Source of the DNA: UBA5704 sp036380715
GTDB taxonomy: Bacteria; Acidobacteriota; Thermoanaerobaculia; Multivoradales; UBA5704
Length of the DNA stretch: 49,051 bases
NCBI GenBank assembly: GCA_036380715.1
Contig: DASVEF010000250.1
Span: forward strand, 1 to 49,051
Reading direction: 5' to 3'
The position numbers and the translations under genes are program-made. The stretch's first letter is position 1; each line of letters starts with the position of its first letter. Shown piece after piece: positions 19,899 through 32,655 of this stretch. The notes beneath the pieces are model-generated. The model saw nothing but the letters and a program-made list of their open reading frames with translations. It searched no databases and was not told the origin of the DNA.

Positions 19899-20053
19899 GG
19901 CTCTCCCCTTTCGATACCCCACACCGACCGCGCGAGCGCCGCGCACCGCGGGCAGCCGGTCAGCAGGTGGCGGACGATGCGGCGGGCCTCTTCCCGGCTC
20001 GACTCCCCGTTCAGGAAGCGTTCGAGGTCATGGACCGTGGCGTGGGCTCCCAT
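19844..20053 (-). CDS. Zf-HC2-like mini-protein
   Basis: 69 residues. The segment HDLERFLNGESSREEARRIV followed by RHLLTGCPRC has the H...H..CxxC layout of the zinc-binding anti-sigma (zf-HC2) domain, with RHLLxGCPxC as its core. No membrane segment or effector domain follows, so it is either a stand-alone zinc module or a truncated anti-sigma factor. The ATG at 20053 has no clear ribosome site. It is divergent from the XRE-TPR regulator. Confidence 0.6.
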   Translation of the reverse strand: MGAHATVHDLERFLNGESSREEARRIVRHLLTGCPRCAALARSVWGIERGEPCPTSKRPGHRSGRSSGS

Positions 20054-20205
20054 GACGGCGAGAGATTAGGAGGGAGTGCGCCCTGCCCGAAGCGCGGGTG
20101 AGCCTTCGAACGGTTCGGAGAAGCCAGAGCATTCTTGAGGTGAGCCGCGCCATCTCGTTCCCGGATTTCGCGCTCCGAGTGTCCCGAATCCGCGTCTTGC
20201 GGTAA

Positions 20206-20222
20206 CTTCTATTCTGTAGAAG
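20206..20222. promoter_or_regulatory. Inverted repeat, candidate operator
   Basis: CTTCTA-TTCTG-TAGAAG is a perfect 6-bp dyad with a 5-nt centre, ending 22 bp before the start codon of the XRE-TPR regulator. Size and position fit an autoregulatory site for a dimeric HTH protein. It could alternatively be a small leader hairpin. Confidence 0.4.
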
Positions 20223-20244
20223 GAATACGGAGAGGAGGACACGG

Positions 20245-21711
20245 ATGGCGCGAGACCCTTTGCCGGACCTGAGCATCGTCCTGGGATTCCTGCGCTCGGG
20301 GCAGGGCTGGAGCCAGGCGAAGCTGGGCCAGACGGCCGGCATCTCCCCGAACCTGATCAACGACTACGAGCAGGGCCGCAAGCGCCTGACCCGCCAGCGT
20401 CTGGAGCACCTGGTCTCCTTCCTGGGAGTGCCGCCCGAGAGGATCGACGCGACCCTGGTCTGCCTGGAAGGCAACCGCGCCGCCTCCAGATCGCCCGGCG
20501 GGCCGGGCCGCCGCATCGAATCCGTGGCCGGGCGGGCGGGCAAGATGGCGACGGGCTTCGTCCGTTCTCTTCTTTCGATGCTGACGGTGGAGGGCGAGGC
20601 GATCGAGGCGCGGCAGACTGCGGAGCGGCTGTGGCAGGTCCTGAAGCCGCGCACGCACGCCCAGCGCCTTGCGCAGGTGGAGGAGTCCGCGGCGTTCCGG
20701 ACTTGGGCGCTCTGCGAGAGGGTGGCGGCCGAGAGCATCGAGAGGGCCGCGAACCATCCCAAGCAGGCGCTGGAGCTGGCCGAGCTGGCCCTCCGCATCG
20801 CCGAGCTGGTCCCGGGGGAAGAGGTCTGGAGCTGGCGCCTGCAAGGCTACGCCGGGGTCCACGTGAGCAACGCCCGCCGCGTCTGCAACGACCTGCCCGG
20901 GGCCAGGGAAGCCATGACCCGAGCCCTGAAGCTCTGGGAAGATGGAGCGCCGGGAGATCCGGGGCTGCTCCACGAGGCCTGGGTTCCTTGGATCGAGGCC
21001 GCCCTCTATAAGGATGAGCGGAAATTCTCCAAGGCTCTGAAGAGGATTGATGAGGCCCTGGATCTCGACAACGGCGAGCTGCGAGGGAAGATCCTCATCA
21101 CCAAGTCGGGAATCTTCGACGCTCTCGGCGACCCTCAGGGATCGACGGACGCGCTCCGCGAGGCGGTTCCTATGATCGATGAAGATCAGGAGCCACGGCT
21201 CGCGTTCGGCCTGCGGTTCAACCTTCTGGTGGACCTGTGCCACCTGGGACACGCTTCAGAGGTTGCCTTGAACCTGCCTGGAGTCCGGGAGTTGGCGGAG
21301 CGGTTGGGCGAGGAGCTGGACCTGGCTCGTATGGTGTGGTTGGAAGGCAAGGTATCGGCCGGGCTCGGAAGAAATGCTGAGGCCGAAGCAGCCTTCGAGC
21401 AGGTCCGACGCACGTTCATCTCTCATGAGTTAGCGTACGACTACGCCTTGACGAGCCTTGATCTAGCGCTGGTCTTTCTGGAGCAGGGGCGTACCGCCGA
21501 GGTCCACAAGCTGGCGGAGGAGATGCTCGGGATCTTCCGCTCGCAAAAGGTTCCTCGGGAGGCCCTCGCGGCGCTCCGGATCTTCTGCGACGCCGCTAAG
21601 CAGGAGTCCGCCACCGTCGAGCTGACGCGCCGTGTGATCCGGTTCCTTCACCGGTCCCAGCACGACCCCGAATTGCGGTTTGAGGTTGGAGAGGGGGCCG
21701 GAGCTCCATAA
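20245..21711 (+). CDS. XRE-family regulator with TPR-like helical repeats
   Basis: 488 residues. An N-terminal Cro/C1-type HTH spans about 8-65 (WSQAKLGQTAGISPNLINDY then EQGRKRL). A long all-helical region with TPR-like repeats follows (about 150-460; ALELAELALRIAELVPG, AEAAFEQVRRTF). This architecture binds DNA and senses a peptide or protein partner in families such as Rgg/PlcR, but the ligand here is unknown. ATG start with GGAGAGGAGG about 5 nt upstream. A 17-bp dyad lies just upstream. The nearest convergent gene encodes a small secreted Cys-containing protein. Confidence 0.82.
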   Translation: MARDPLPDLSIVLGFLRSGQGWSQAKLGQTAGISPNLINDYEQGRKRLTRQRLEHLVSFLGVPPERIDATLVCLEGNRAASRSPGGPGRRIESVAGRAGKMATGFVRSLLSMLTVEGEAIEARQTAERLWQVLKPRTHAQRLAQVEESAAFRTWALCERVAAESIERAANHPKQALELAELALRIAELVPGEEVWSWRLQGYAGVHVSNARRVCNDLPGAREAMTRALKLWEDGAPGDPGLLHEAWVPWIEAALYKDERKFSKALKRIDEALDLDNGELRGKILITKSGIFDALGDPQGSTDALREAVPMIDEDQEPRLAFGLRFNLLVDLCHLGHASEVALNLPGVRELAERLGEELDLARMVWLEGKVSAGLGRNAEAEAAFEQVRRTFISHELAYDYALTSLDLALVFLEQGRTAEVHKLAEEMLGIFRSQKVPREALAALRIFCDAAKQESATVELTRRVIRFLHRSQHDPELRFEVGEGAGAP

Positions 21712-21746
21712 GGGCTCCGTCCCCTCCCGGATGGCGACTTCTAATT

Positions 21747-22046
21747 CTAGCGGTCCGTGCAACCGAGCGGATCCATCGTGCACCCAGCATCGCCGGCCGG
21801 CGTTGCGGCTTCCGGGCCGGAGTCTTCGGTGCAGCCGCTGCCGAGCGGGTCGATCCTGCACCCGGCCTCGCTCCAGACTGCAATCAGGAGATCCCACAGA
21901 TGCTCGAAGACCTCGGCGCCGCCCGGAGTGGCGCGTTCGATTTCAACGGACACGGCTTCCGTACGGCGCTCCGAGGCCCAGGCCCATGGCGCACCGAGGA
22001 CCAGGCAAACGACGAGGACGACGACGGCTTTACGGGGAATACGCAT
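21747..22046 (-). CDS. Small secreted protein with CxxDPLG motifs
   Basis: 99 residues; signal peptide MRIPRKAVVVLVVCLVLGAP ending WAWAS. The C-terminal part repeats a short motif twice, CRIDPLGSGC and CTMDPLGC, giving four cysteines. Start ATG 22046 is chosen because GAAAGGAG lies 6 nt upstream; the frame is open further but without a ribosome site. No known family recognised. It lies between two XRE regulators, convergent with the first. Confidence 0.65.
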   Translation of the reverse strand: MRIPRKAVVVLVVCLVLGAPWAWASERRTEAVSVEIERATPGGAEVFEHLWDLLIAVWSEAGCRIDPLGSGCTEDSGPEAATPAGDAGCTMDPLGCTDR

Positions 22047-22166
22047 GACCGGCTCCTTTCGAGAGGGGCGGCCCGGCCGCGGCCTCCATGGCCGCGCGGC
22101 CACGCTCTCCGGGAGCATGGTGCCCGAAATCGGTGTGGAAAAGCATAACTTGAGTCATGCCACAGT

Positions 22167-22179
22167 ACTCCAGAGGAGT
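22167..22179 (+). promoter_or_regulatory. Short hairpin covering a ribosome binding site
   Basis: ACTCC-AGA-GGAGT forms a 5-bp stem that includes the GAGGAG ribosome site of the HTH gene starting at 22184. It could lower translation. The 3-nt loop and short stem make this tentative. Confidence 0.3.
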
Positions 22180-22183
22180 GGAA

Positions 22184-22585
22184 ATGGAGAAAAAGAGCTT
22201 GCCGAAGGATGATCCCGATGCGAGGCTGGCCCTGGCCCTCTTCTCTGCGTTGCGGGGGTGGGACCAGGCCGGAATCGCGAAGGCGGCTGGGATCGCGCCG
22301 AGCCAGATCTCGGTCTACGCCCGGGGTGAGCGGGCCATCCCGCGCAAGGCCCTGGAGAAGATGTCCGTGGCCGTTGGCTTCCCGGTCCCCTTGCTCGACA
22401 CCCTGCTGCTCGGCCTCCGCTGCTTCCGCTTGGCCGCCGAGGAGCGATCCCGCGCCCGGCTCGCGTTTACCAACCGGTTCTGGATCGAGCTGATGGTCCT
22501 GATCCGCGATGCGGCCGACTTGGTCGCGGGATTCTCTCGTAACCGACCCCGACTGTCACGAAATCCGCGGCGGGCGCACCAGTGA
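22184..22585 (+). CDS. XRE-family HTH protein, no sensor repeats
   Basis: 133 residues. The Cro/C1-type HTH spans about 15-70 (WDQAGIAKAAGIAPSQISVY then ARGERAIP), similar in layout to the HTH at 20245. Only a short helical tail (LAFTNRFWIELMVLIRD) follows, with no TPR region, so it looks like a reduced paralogue. ATG 22184 is chosen for the AGAGGAG 5 nt upstream; ATG 22157 is the alternative without a ribosome site. It heads a probable three-gene unit with the Cys-rich secreted protein and the large secreted protein that follow. Confidence 0.75.
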   Translation: MEKKSLPKDDPDARLALALFSALRGWDQAGIAKAAGIAPSQISVYARGERAIPRKALEKMSVAVGFPVPLLDTLLLGLRCFRLAAEERSRARLAFTNRFWIELMVLIRDAADLVAGFSRNRPRLSRNPRRAHQ

Positions 22586-22617
22586 TGTTGAACCTTGATT
22601 GCTAAAAGGAGATGAAG

Positions 22618-22989
22618 ATGCGAAAGGCTCTTCCTCTTGCCCGTGGTGTGCTCGTCGCTGCGGCGTCCTTGATGGCTTTGGCATCGCCCGGGTCGGCCGT
22701 GGAGTGTGAAAACTGCGTCTTGACCCCATGGCCATTCAGCGATGCGTCCTGGTGCGTCGCCGTAACTGAGGGCCAGACAGGGGTAACAGGCTGCATCGAT
22801 GCGCTGGACATCTTCACTGGAAGGCCGTACTGCACGGAGACCGGAAACTTCTGCTCCTACGTGAATGCCGGGGGTGGCGGGGGCAACACCGGCGGCGGTT
22901 CCGGAGGTGGGGGCGGCTGTAATACGACAGGGTTCTGCCCGGCCGAGTGCTTCAGTTGCGCTGGTGGTGGAGGCAGGCCCTCGGTCTGA
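22618..22989 (+). CDS. Secreted Cys- and Gly-rich small protein
   Basis: 123 residues. Signal peptide (about 1-28, ending GSA) is followed by a mature part with ten cysteines, in pairs such as ECENC and CPAECFSC. A glycine/serine linker near the C-terminus (GGGGGNTGGGSGGGGG) separates six cysteines from the last four. ATG 22618 has AAAAGGAG 6 nt upstream; the ATG at 22612 is too close to the ribosome site. Possible roles are a disulfide-stabilised secreted peptide or a cell-surface module. No family recognised. Five bases separate it from the next gene. Confidence 0.7.
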   Translation: MRKALPLARGVLVAAASLMALASPGSAVECENCVLTPWPFSDASWCVAVTEGQTGVTGCIDALDIFTGRPYCTETGNFCSYVNAGGGGGNTGGGSGGGGGCNTTGFCPAECFSCAGGGGRPSV

Positions 22990-22994
22990 GCCAG

Positions 22995-25295
22995 ATGAAG
23001 CCGTACGGCATGCGAATTCTTCGCCTCGACAAGGCTCTGGCTCTGACGATCTGGCTGGCGTTGCCGATGAAGCCGGCGATCGCTCAAGAGGCGATTGAGC
23101 TTGCTCCTGTCGAGATTACGGTTTATCTGGCGTCTCCCGCGGACCTCCCGATACAAGGTGAGGTCGTGCTGGGCGCCATTGGGAAAGAGAGCCAGCCTGT
23201 CCAGCGAGTGCCCTTGTCGTCTCTGAAGCCGCTCTCGGTGAAGCTTCCCCCCGGATCGAGTTGGGAAGTGTCAGCGGAGGTTCCGGGGTTCTGGGTGCGC
23301 CGCCAAGAGCTCAGGGTGGGTTCTCCGGACCAGGTTTCGCGAGTCTCGCTGTCCCTCTGGCCTTTGGGGACCATTTCCGGAACCGTGAAGGTCAAGGAGA
23401 AGGGCCTCGCCCTTCCACGAAAGCTTCTCGTCGAGACCCTTGCGGCGCCAGCCTTTCTCAAGCGTCCTGCCGTTCCTCCGGGGGCCCTCGGCTGTCCGGT
23501 GGACAAGGAGGGGGCTTGGAGCTGTTCCCTGCCTGCGGCCACTTTCGACCTTGTCATCTCAGCGGAAGGCTTCACGCCGCACTATCGATGGGGTATCGAA
23601 TTGCAGGCTGGCAAGAGGGTCAATCTGGGCACGGTCGTTCTCGAACGCGGCGCTTCCGTTGCGGGTTGGGTGGCCGTCGAAGGAGGTGTCATCGACACGG
23701 ACCGGTGTGTCGCCCGACTGTCGCCTCTCCTCGCCGAGGGAACGGACCTCCGCAAGTCTGTGGATCTGGAACGCACAGCCCGCGAGGAGCCCGTGCGCAA
23801 GGACGGTTTTTTCCAGCTCAAGGGTCTTTCCCCTGGCCTCTATGCGCTGGAGGTCCGACAACCCGGCTATGCTCCGGCCAAGCTTTCCCCCGTCCAGGTC
23901 GACCCTCGAAGCGAGACATTTCTTCGCGACCCGCTGATCCTGGCTCGCCCGCTCGACCTTGCCTTCACGGTGACACCCCCCCTCGACTGGCTGGGCAAGC
24001 CATGGCACGCTCAGGTCTTTCGCGTCCGTGACGAGGGCACCCGCCTTCATCCCATCGTCTTCGAGAGCTCGGCGGATTCGGAGGGGCGGTTCACCGTCCC
24101 TGGGCAATCGCCGGGGCGCTACCGGATCCTGATTCTCGATTCCCTGGGTAACCGGCTGTATTCGGACGACAACCGCCAGGTAGACGGCCCTGCTTCGGAG
24201 CCGCTGCTGATCGAGATCGAGCTCGTCGATCTGGAAGGCAGCCTCCGGCTGGGCCGGGAGCCCCTCAGAGGCACCCTCTGGTTTGGCGGCCGGAGCGGCG
24301 AGGTCTCAGTCAAGATGGAGACCGATCGAGAAGGGCGCTTCTTCGGCCTCCTGCCGCGCGAGGGGTTCTGGATCGTCGACGTCGAAGCGGAAGAGCCCAT
24401 CGTACGGGTCCGTGCCCAAACCGATGTGCAAGCGGGAAGGTCGGGCAAGGCGAGCCTTGAAATCGACCTCCCGGACACCCGCGTCTTCGGCCGGGTTGTC
24501 GACGAACAGGGGAAGCCTGCGGCCCAAGCCCTCGTGATCGTCGAAGGGAAGAGCCCGGTGCAGTCGGTGCGCGCCGACGCCTCAGGCGCTTTCGCAATCC
24601 GCGGCCTGCAGGAAGGGCCTGTCAAGCTGGGAGCAACGCTTTCCTCACAAGCCAGTGATCTTGTACAGGCCTCGCTCGTGGAGGGTCGCGCCGTGGGGCC
24701 GATTGAGCTCCGCCTCCGTCGGGTGGAGCGGTTGGCCGGGCGCGTGCTCTCTGCTCGCGGGCCGGTGGCGGGCTCCCGCGTGCTGGTGAGCTCATTCCCT
24801 TCGGGCGGCGGAGGCGCTGTTGGAACCACGGGTACCGACGGCGCTTTCAGCGTAGACATCCCGCCAGACATCCACCAGGTCGTCGCCTTCGTCAGTGCTC
24901 CGGGATTTGCCTTTCAAGCCTTTGGACCCATGGAGAAGACCGCCTTGAATCTGCTGGTGTCCGAGGAAGGGGGCAGTCTCGAGGTGACTCTCCCCGGGAG
25001 CGGTGAAGACCTCTTGAGGCAAGACAAGGTTCTCGTGCTTTTTCAGAACGGGCTCCCGGTTCCTGTAGGCCTCCTTTCGCAGTGGTCATACGATCAAGGT
25101 GTGCCCCGTGAGGCCACCGGCAGAAGGACTTTCCGCAATGTAGCACTTGGCGAGTACAGGGCCTGCATCGTTCCTCGGCAGCTTGAGCCTTCCCTCATGT
25201 CGGGCGTCCTGTCGGTGCCGGAGGCTGTCTGTGCTGCCGGGATGCTTTCGCCGGGAGCCACGCTTTCGCTGGCGCCCGGCACACCCGCTCGCTAG
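22995..25295 (+). CDS. Large secreted protein with carboxypeptidase-regulatory-like domains
   Basis: 766 residues; N-terminal signal (ending MKPAIAQ) then a succession of beta-sandwich repeats resembling the carboxypeptidase regulatory-like (transthyretin-like) domain: SGTVKVKEKGLALPRK, GRVVDEQGKPAAQALVIVEG then DASGAFAIRGL, and GRVLSARGPVAGSRVLV then GTDGAFSVDIP. No enzymatic domain or TonB plug is present. Such proteins are usually extracytoplasmic adhesion or scaffold modules. The start is ATG 22995, 5 bp after the Cys-rich gene, so the two are probably cotranslated. Its stop overlaps that of mutT on the other strand. Confidence 0.75.
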   Translation: MKPYGMRILRLDKALALTIWLALPMKPAIAQEAIELAPVEITVYLASPADLPIQGEVVLGAIGKESQPVQRVPLSSLKPLSVKLPPGSSWEVSAEVPGFWVRRQELRVGSPDQVSRVSLSLWPLGTISGTVKVKEKGLALPRKLLVETLAAPAFLKRPAVPPGALGCPVDKEGAWSCSLPAATFDLVISAEGFTPHYRWGIELQAGKRVNLGTVVLERGASVAGWVAVEGGVIDTDRCVARLSPLLAEGTDLRKSVDLERTAREEPVRKDGFFQLKGLSPGLYALEVRQPGYAPAKLSPVQVDPRSETFLRDPLILARPLDLAFTVTPPLDWLGKPWHAQVFRVRDEGTRLHPIVFESSADSEGRFTVPGQSPGRYRILILDSLGNRLYSDDNRQVDGPASEPLLIEIELVDLEGSLRLGREPLRGTLWFGGRSGEVSVKMETDREGRFFGLLPREGFWIVDVEAEEPIVRVRAQTDVQAGRSGKASLEIDLPDTRVFGRVVDEQGKPAAQALVIVEGKSPVQSVRADASGAFAIRGLQEGPVKLGATLSSQASDLVQASLVEGRAVGPIELRLRRVERLAGRVLSARGPVAGSRVLVSSFPSGGGGAVGTTGTDGAFSVDIPPDIHQVVAFVSAPGFAFQAFGPMEKTALNLLVSEEGGSLEVTLPGSGEDLLRQDKVLVLFQNGLPVPVGLLSQWSYDQGVPREATGRRTFRNVALGEYRACIVPRQLEPSLMSGVLSVPEAVCAAGMLSPGATLSLAPGTPAR

Positions 25296-25681
25296 GGTAG
25301 CAACCGCTCCACGAACGCCCGGTCGCTCGGCGCCAGCGGATAGCCCGCCAGCTCTTCCGGCCGGACCCAGGCGAGGGCGGCGTGCTCCAGGGGGGTGGGG
25401 TCGCCCGCGATCTCCACGCGGTAGAATTCGACGACGAAGGCCGAGCCCGGGTCGGGGACGGCGAGCAGGAGATCTCCCGCCGCGGTCGCCTCGACGCCCA
25501 GCTCTTCATCCAACTCTCGCTGGGCCGCGGCGAGGACCGACTCCCCTGGTAAAAATTTCCCGCCCGGGAATTCCCAGAGTCCGGCGTGGCGCTTGCCGGC
25601 CGGCCGCTGGCAGAGGAGGAGCCGCCCCTCCCGCTCGATCACGGCGGCGATCACCCTTGTCTTTTCAGCGTTTTGCATCAT
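25292..25681 (-). CDS. mutT: Nudix hydrolase, MutT-type
   Basis: 129 residues with a perfect Nudix box: G-x5-E-x7-REL-x-EE-x-G-V within GGKFLPGESVLAAAQ then RELDEELGV. The context RPAGKRHAGLWEFPGGK matches MutT (8-oxo-dGTP diphosphatase), which cleans the nucleotide pool of oxidised dGTP in the cytosol. Two ATG codons start it (25681 or 25678). The CTAG at 25292-25295 serves as stop codon on both strands for this gene and the convergent one. Confidence 0.92.
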   Translation of the reverse strand: MMQNAEKTRVIAAVIEREGRLLLCQRPAGKRHAGLWEFPGGKFLPGESVLAAAQRELDEELGVEATAAGDLLLAVPDPGSAFVVEFYRVEIAGDPTPLEHAALAWVRPEELAGYPLAPSDRAFVERLLP

Positions 25682-25703
25682 TTCCCGCAGTCCCGGGGGC
25701 TCT

Positions 25704-25730
25704 TTGGCATCCCCCTCGCAGGGTTATACC
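25704..25730 (+). promoter_or_regulatory. Weak promoter candidate for the CheB-CheR kinase
   Basis: TTGGCA (25704-25709) and TATACC (25725-25730) resemble -35 and -10 boxes but are only 15 bp apart. They lie in the 90-bp divergent gap between mutT and the giant kinase. Confidence 0.3.
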
Positions 25731-25771
25731 GTACGCAGCGCTGCAAGTTGTCGATCGCGCAGAGGATAGGG

Positions 25772-30580
<4,809 letters not shown>

Positions 30581-30582
30581 GG

Positions 30583-30692
30583 CCCTCACCCCCTGGCCCC
30601 CTCTCCCGTCACCGGAAGAGGGGGAAAACACAGAAGAGGTTGGGTGGGGGCTCCCCTCTCCCGGCGACGGGAGAGGGGTCGGGGGTGAGGGC
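30583..30692. repeat. C-rich palindromic repeat, full-length copy
   Basis: The left part (30583-30608) begins CCCTCACCCCCTGGCCCCC and ends CTCTCCCG; the right part (30668-30692) is close to its reverse complement (CGGGAGAGGGGTC then GGGGGTGAGGGC). Inside, CCCCTCTCCCG-GCGA-CGGGAGAGGGG (30653-30678) is a perfect 11-bp stem with a GNRA loop. It fills the gap between the giant kinase and the TonB receptor gene and could attenuate transcription between them. Confidence 0.8.
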
Positions 30693-30732
30693 TCGGGCGG
30701 TGGGCCGTTGGGAGGGACTTCTGAGGAGCAGA

Positions 30733-32655
30733 ATGCTGAGGAAAGCCATCGCAGCCGTCTTTGCCATCCTGGGTCTCGCCGCCGTCCCCGTCTCGGCCGA
30801 GCCGCAGGAGGAGGTCGCCGCGAGCGATCTGAAACGGCTGAGCATCGAGGAGCTGATGCAGATCGAGGTCACGTCCGCGTCGCGGCGCACGGAGCGTTTC
30901 TCCCGGGCCGCGGCGGCGATCACGGTGATCACCGCGGAGGAGATCCGCCGCTCGGGAGCCAACAGCCTCCCCGAGGCGCTGCGCCTGGCCAACCCCCTCC
31001 ACGTCGCCCGCTCGACCCAGGGGGACTATGCGATCAGCGCCCGCGGCTTCAACACTACGACGGCGAACAAGATGCTGGTCCTCATCGACGGCCGCAGCAT
31101 CTACACTCCGCTGTTCTCGGGCGTCTTCTGGGACGTGCAGGACGTGCTTCTCGAAGACGTCGAGCGCATCGAGGTCATCCGCGGCCCCGGTGCCACTCTC
31201 TGGGGGGCCAACGCGGTCAACGGGATCGTCAACATCATCACCCGGCGGGCGGAGGACACTCAGGATGGGCTGGCGATCGCCGGCGGCGGCACGGAGGAGA
31301 AGGCCTTCGGAGCCGTCCGCTACGGCGGCAGGCTCGGGGAACGCGGTTACTACCGGACCTATGGCAAGTATCTGGAGCGCGACGCTCTCGTCACCGTCAC
31401 CGGCCAGGACGCGCGCAACCCCCGGGATTTCGGCCAGGGAGGCTTCCGCACGGACCTCAAGACTTCCGACACCGACACTCTCACGCTGCAGGGAGACGCC
31501 TACACCGGTCAGACCCGGGATCCGCTGCGGGACCTCATCAACCTCGACGGCGGCAACCTGCTCGGCCGCTGGTCCCGTCACCTCGCCGACGGCTCGGACC
31601 TCTCCCTCCAGGTCTATTGGGATCGCACCCACCGCCACATCTTCAACCTGTTCGAAGAGCACCGGGACACCGTGGATCTCGACTTCGATCGCCGCATCCG
31701 GCTGCTGGAGAGCCGGCACGAGGTGGTCTGGGGCTTCGGCTACCGCCACACCCGCGACCGGGTGGGCAACAGCACGGTCATCGGCTTCCTCCCCGACCGC
31801 CGCGGCCAGGACCTCTTCAGCCTGTTCGCCCAGGACGAGGTCCGCCTCCTCGGCGACCGCCTGCGCGTGACGGTCGGTGCCAAGCTCGAGCACAACGACT
31901 CGACCGGCCTGGAGGTGCAGCCCAACATCCGCGCCGCCTGGTCGCCGAACGACCGGCGGATGCTGTGGGGAGCGGTCTCGCGGGCGGTGCGGACTCCCAC
32001 CCGCTTCGACGAGGACCTCTTCTTCTCGACCGCCACCGGCATCCCGCTGTTCGTGGGGAGCCGCGACTTCGACTCCGAGGAGCTGCTGGCCTACGAGCTC
32101 GGCTACCGGGTGCAGCTCCAGACAGATCTCACTCTCGACGTGGCGGCCTTCTACAACGTCTACGACGACCTGCGCAGCCAGGAGCCGCCGGCGGCTGGAG
32201 GGTTCCCGGTCACTTTCGGCAACAACCTGGAGGCGGACACGTGGGGGGCGGAGATCCGGGGCAACTACCAGCCATTCTCCTGGTGGCGGATGTATATCTC
32301 CTATGCCTATTTCGACCGGGACTTCCGCTTCGATCCGGAGAGCCGGGACCTCACCGGAGGGCTGGGAGAGGGCAACGACCCCCAGAACCGCGCCATGCTG
32401 CGCTCCAACTTCGACCTGCCGGGCGGGGTGGAGCTCGACGGCTGGCTGCGCTATGTGGATGAGCTCCCCTTCCCGGCGGTGCCGAGCTACCTGGAGCTGG
32501 ACCTGCGCGTCGGCTGGCGGCCCATTCCTGCCCTGGAGCTCTCTCTGGTCGGGCAGAACCTGCTGGACGAAGCGCACGCGGAGTTCGGGCCGGCCACCCC
32601 GACGCGGCAGGAGGTGGAGCGCGGGTTCTACGGGAAGGTGACATGGCAGTTCTGA
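30733..32655 (+). CDS. TonB-dependent outer-membrane receptor
   Basis: 640 residues. Signal peptide (1-22, ending VSA), then a conserved lead-in LKRLSIEELMQIEVTSASRR, a plug domain (about 45-160; VLIDGRSIYTPL, ERIEVIRGPGATLWGANAVN then GIVNIITRRA), and a beta-barrel ending in GFYGKVTWQF with a terminal Phe. It should import an unknown ligand across the outer membrane using TonB energy. Receptors with this lead-in are commonly followed by a YfiR-like protein and sensor kinases, as here. ATG start with GAGGAG 6 nt upstream. Its end overlaps the yfiR-like gene by 13 bp. Confidence 0.93.
   Translation: MLRKAIAAVFAILGLAAVPVSAEPQEEVAASDLKRLSIEELMQIEVTSASRRTERFSRAAAAITVITAEEIRRSGANSLPEALRLANPLHVARSTQGDYAISARGFNTTTANKMLVLIDGRSIYTPLFSGVFWDVQDVLLEDVERIEVIRGPGATLWGANAVNGIVNIITRRAEDTQDGLAIAGGGTEEKAFGAVRYGGRLGERGYYRTYGKYLERDALVTVTGQDARNPRDFGQGGFRTDLKTSDTDTLTLQGDAYTGQTRDPLRDLINLDGGNLLGRWSRHLADGSDLSLQVYWDRTHRHIFNLFEEHRDTVDLDFDRRIRLLESRHEVVWGFGYRHTRDRVGNSTVIGFLPDRRGQDLFSLFAQDEVRLLGDRLRVTVGAKLEHNDSTGLEVQPNIRAAWSPNDRRMLWGAVSRAVRTPTRFDEDLFFSTATGIPLFVGSRDFDSEELLAYELGYRVQLQTDLTLDVAAFYNVYDDLRSQEPPAAGGFPVTFGNNLEADTWGAEIRGNYQPFSWWRMYISYAYFDRDFRFDPESRDLTGGLGEGNDPQNRAMLRSNFDLPGGVELDGWLRYVDELPFPAVPSYLELDLRVGWRPIPALELSLVGQNLLDEAHAEFGPATPTRQEVERGFYGKVTWQF

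Noticed and set aside
22157..22183. Earlier ATG for the second XRE gene
   Set aside because: No Shine-Dalgarno before it, whereas the ATG at 22184 has AGAGGAG at 5 nt.
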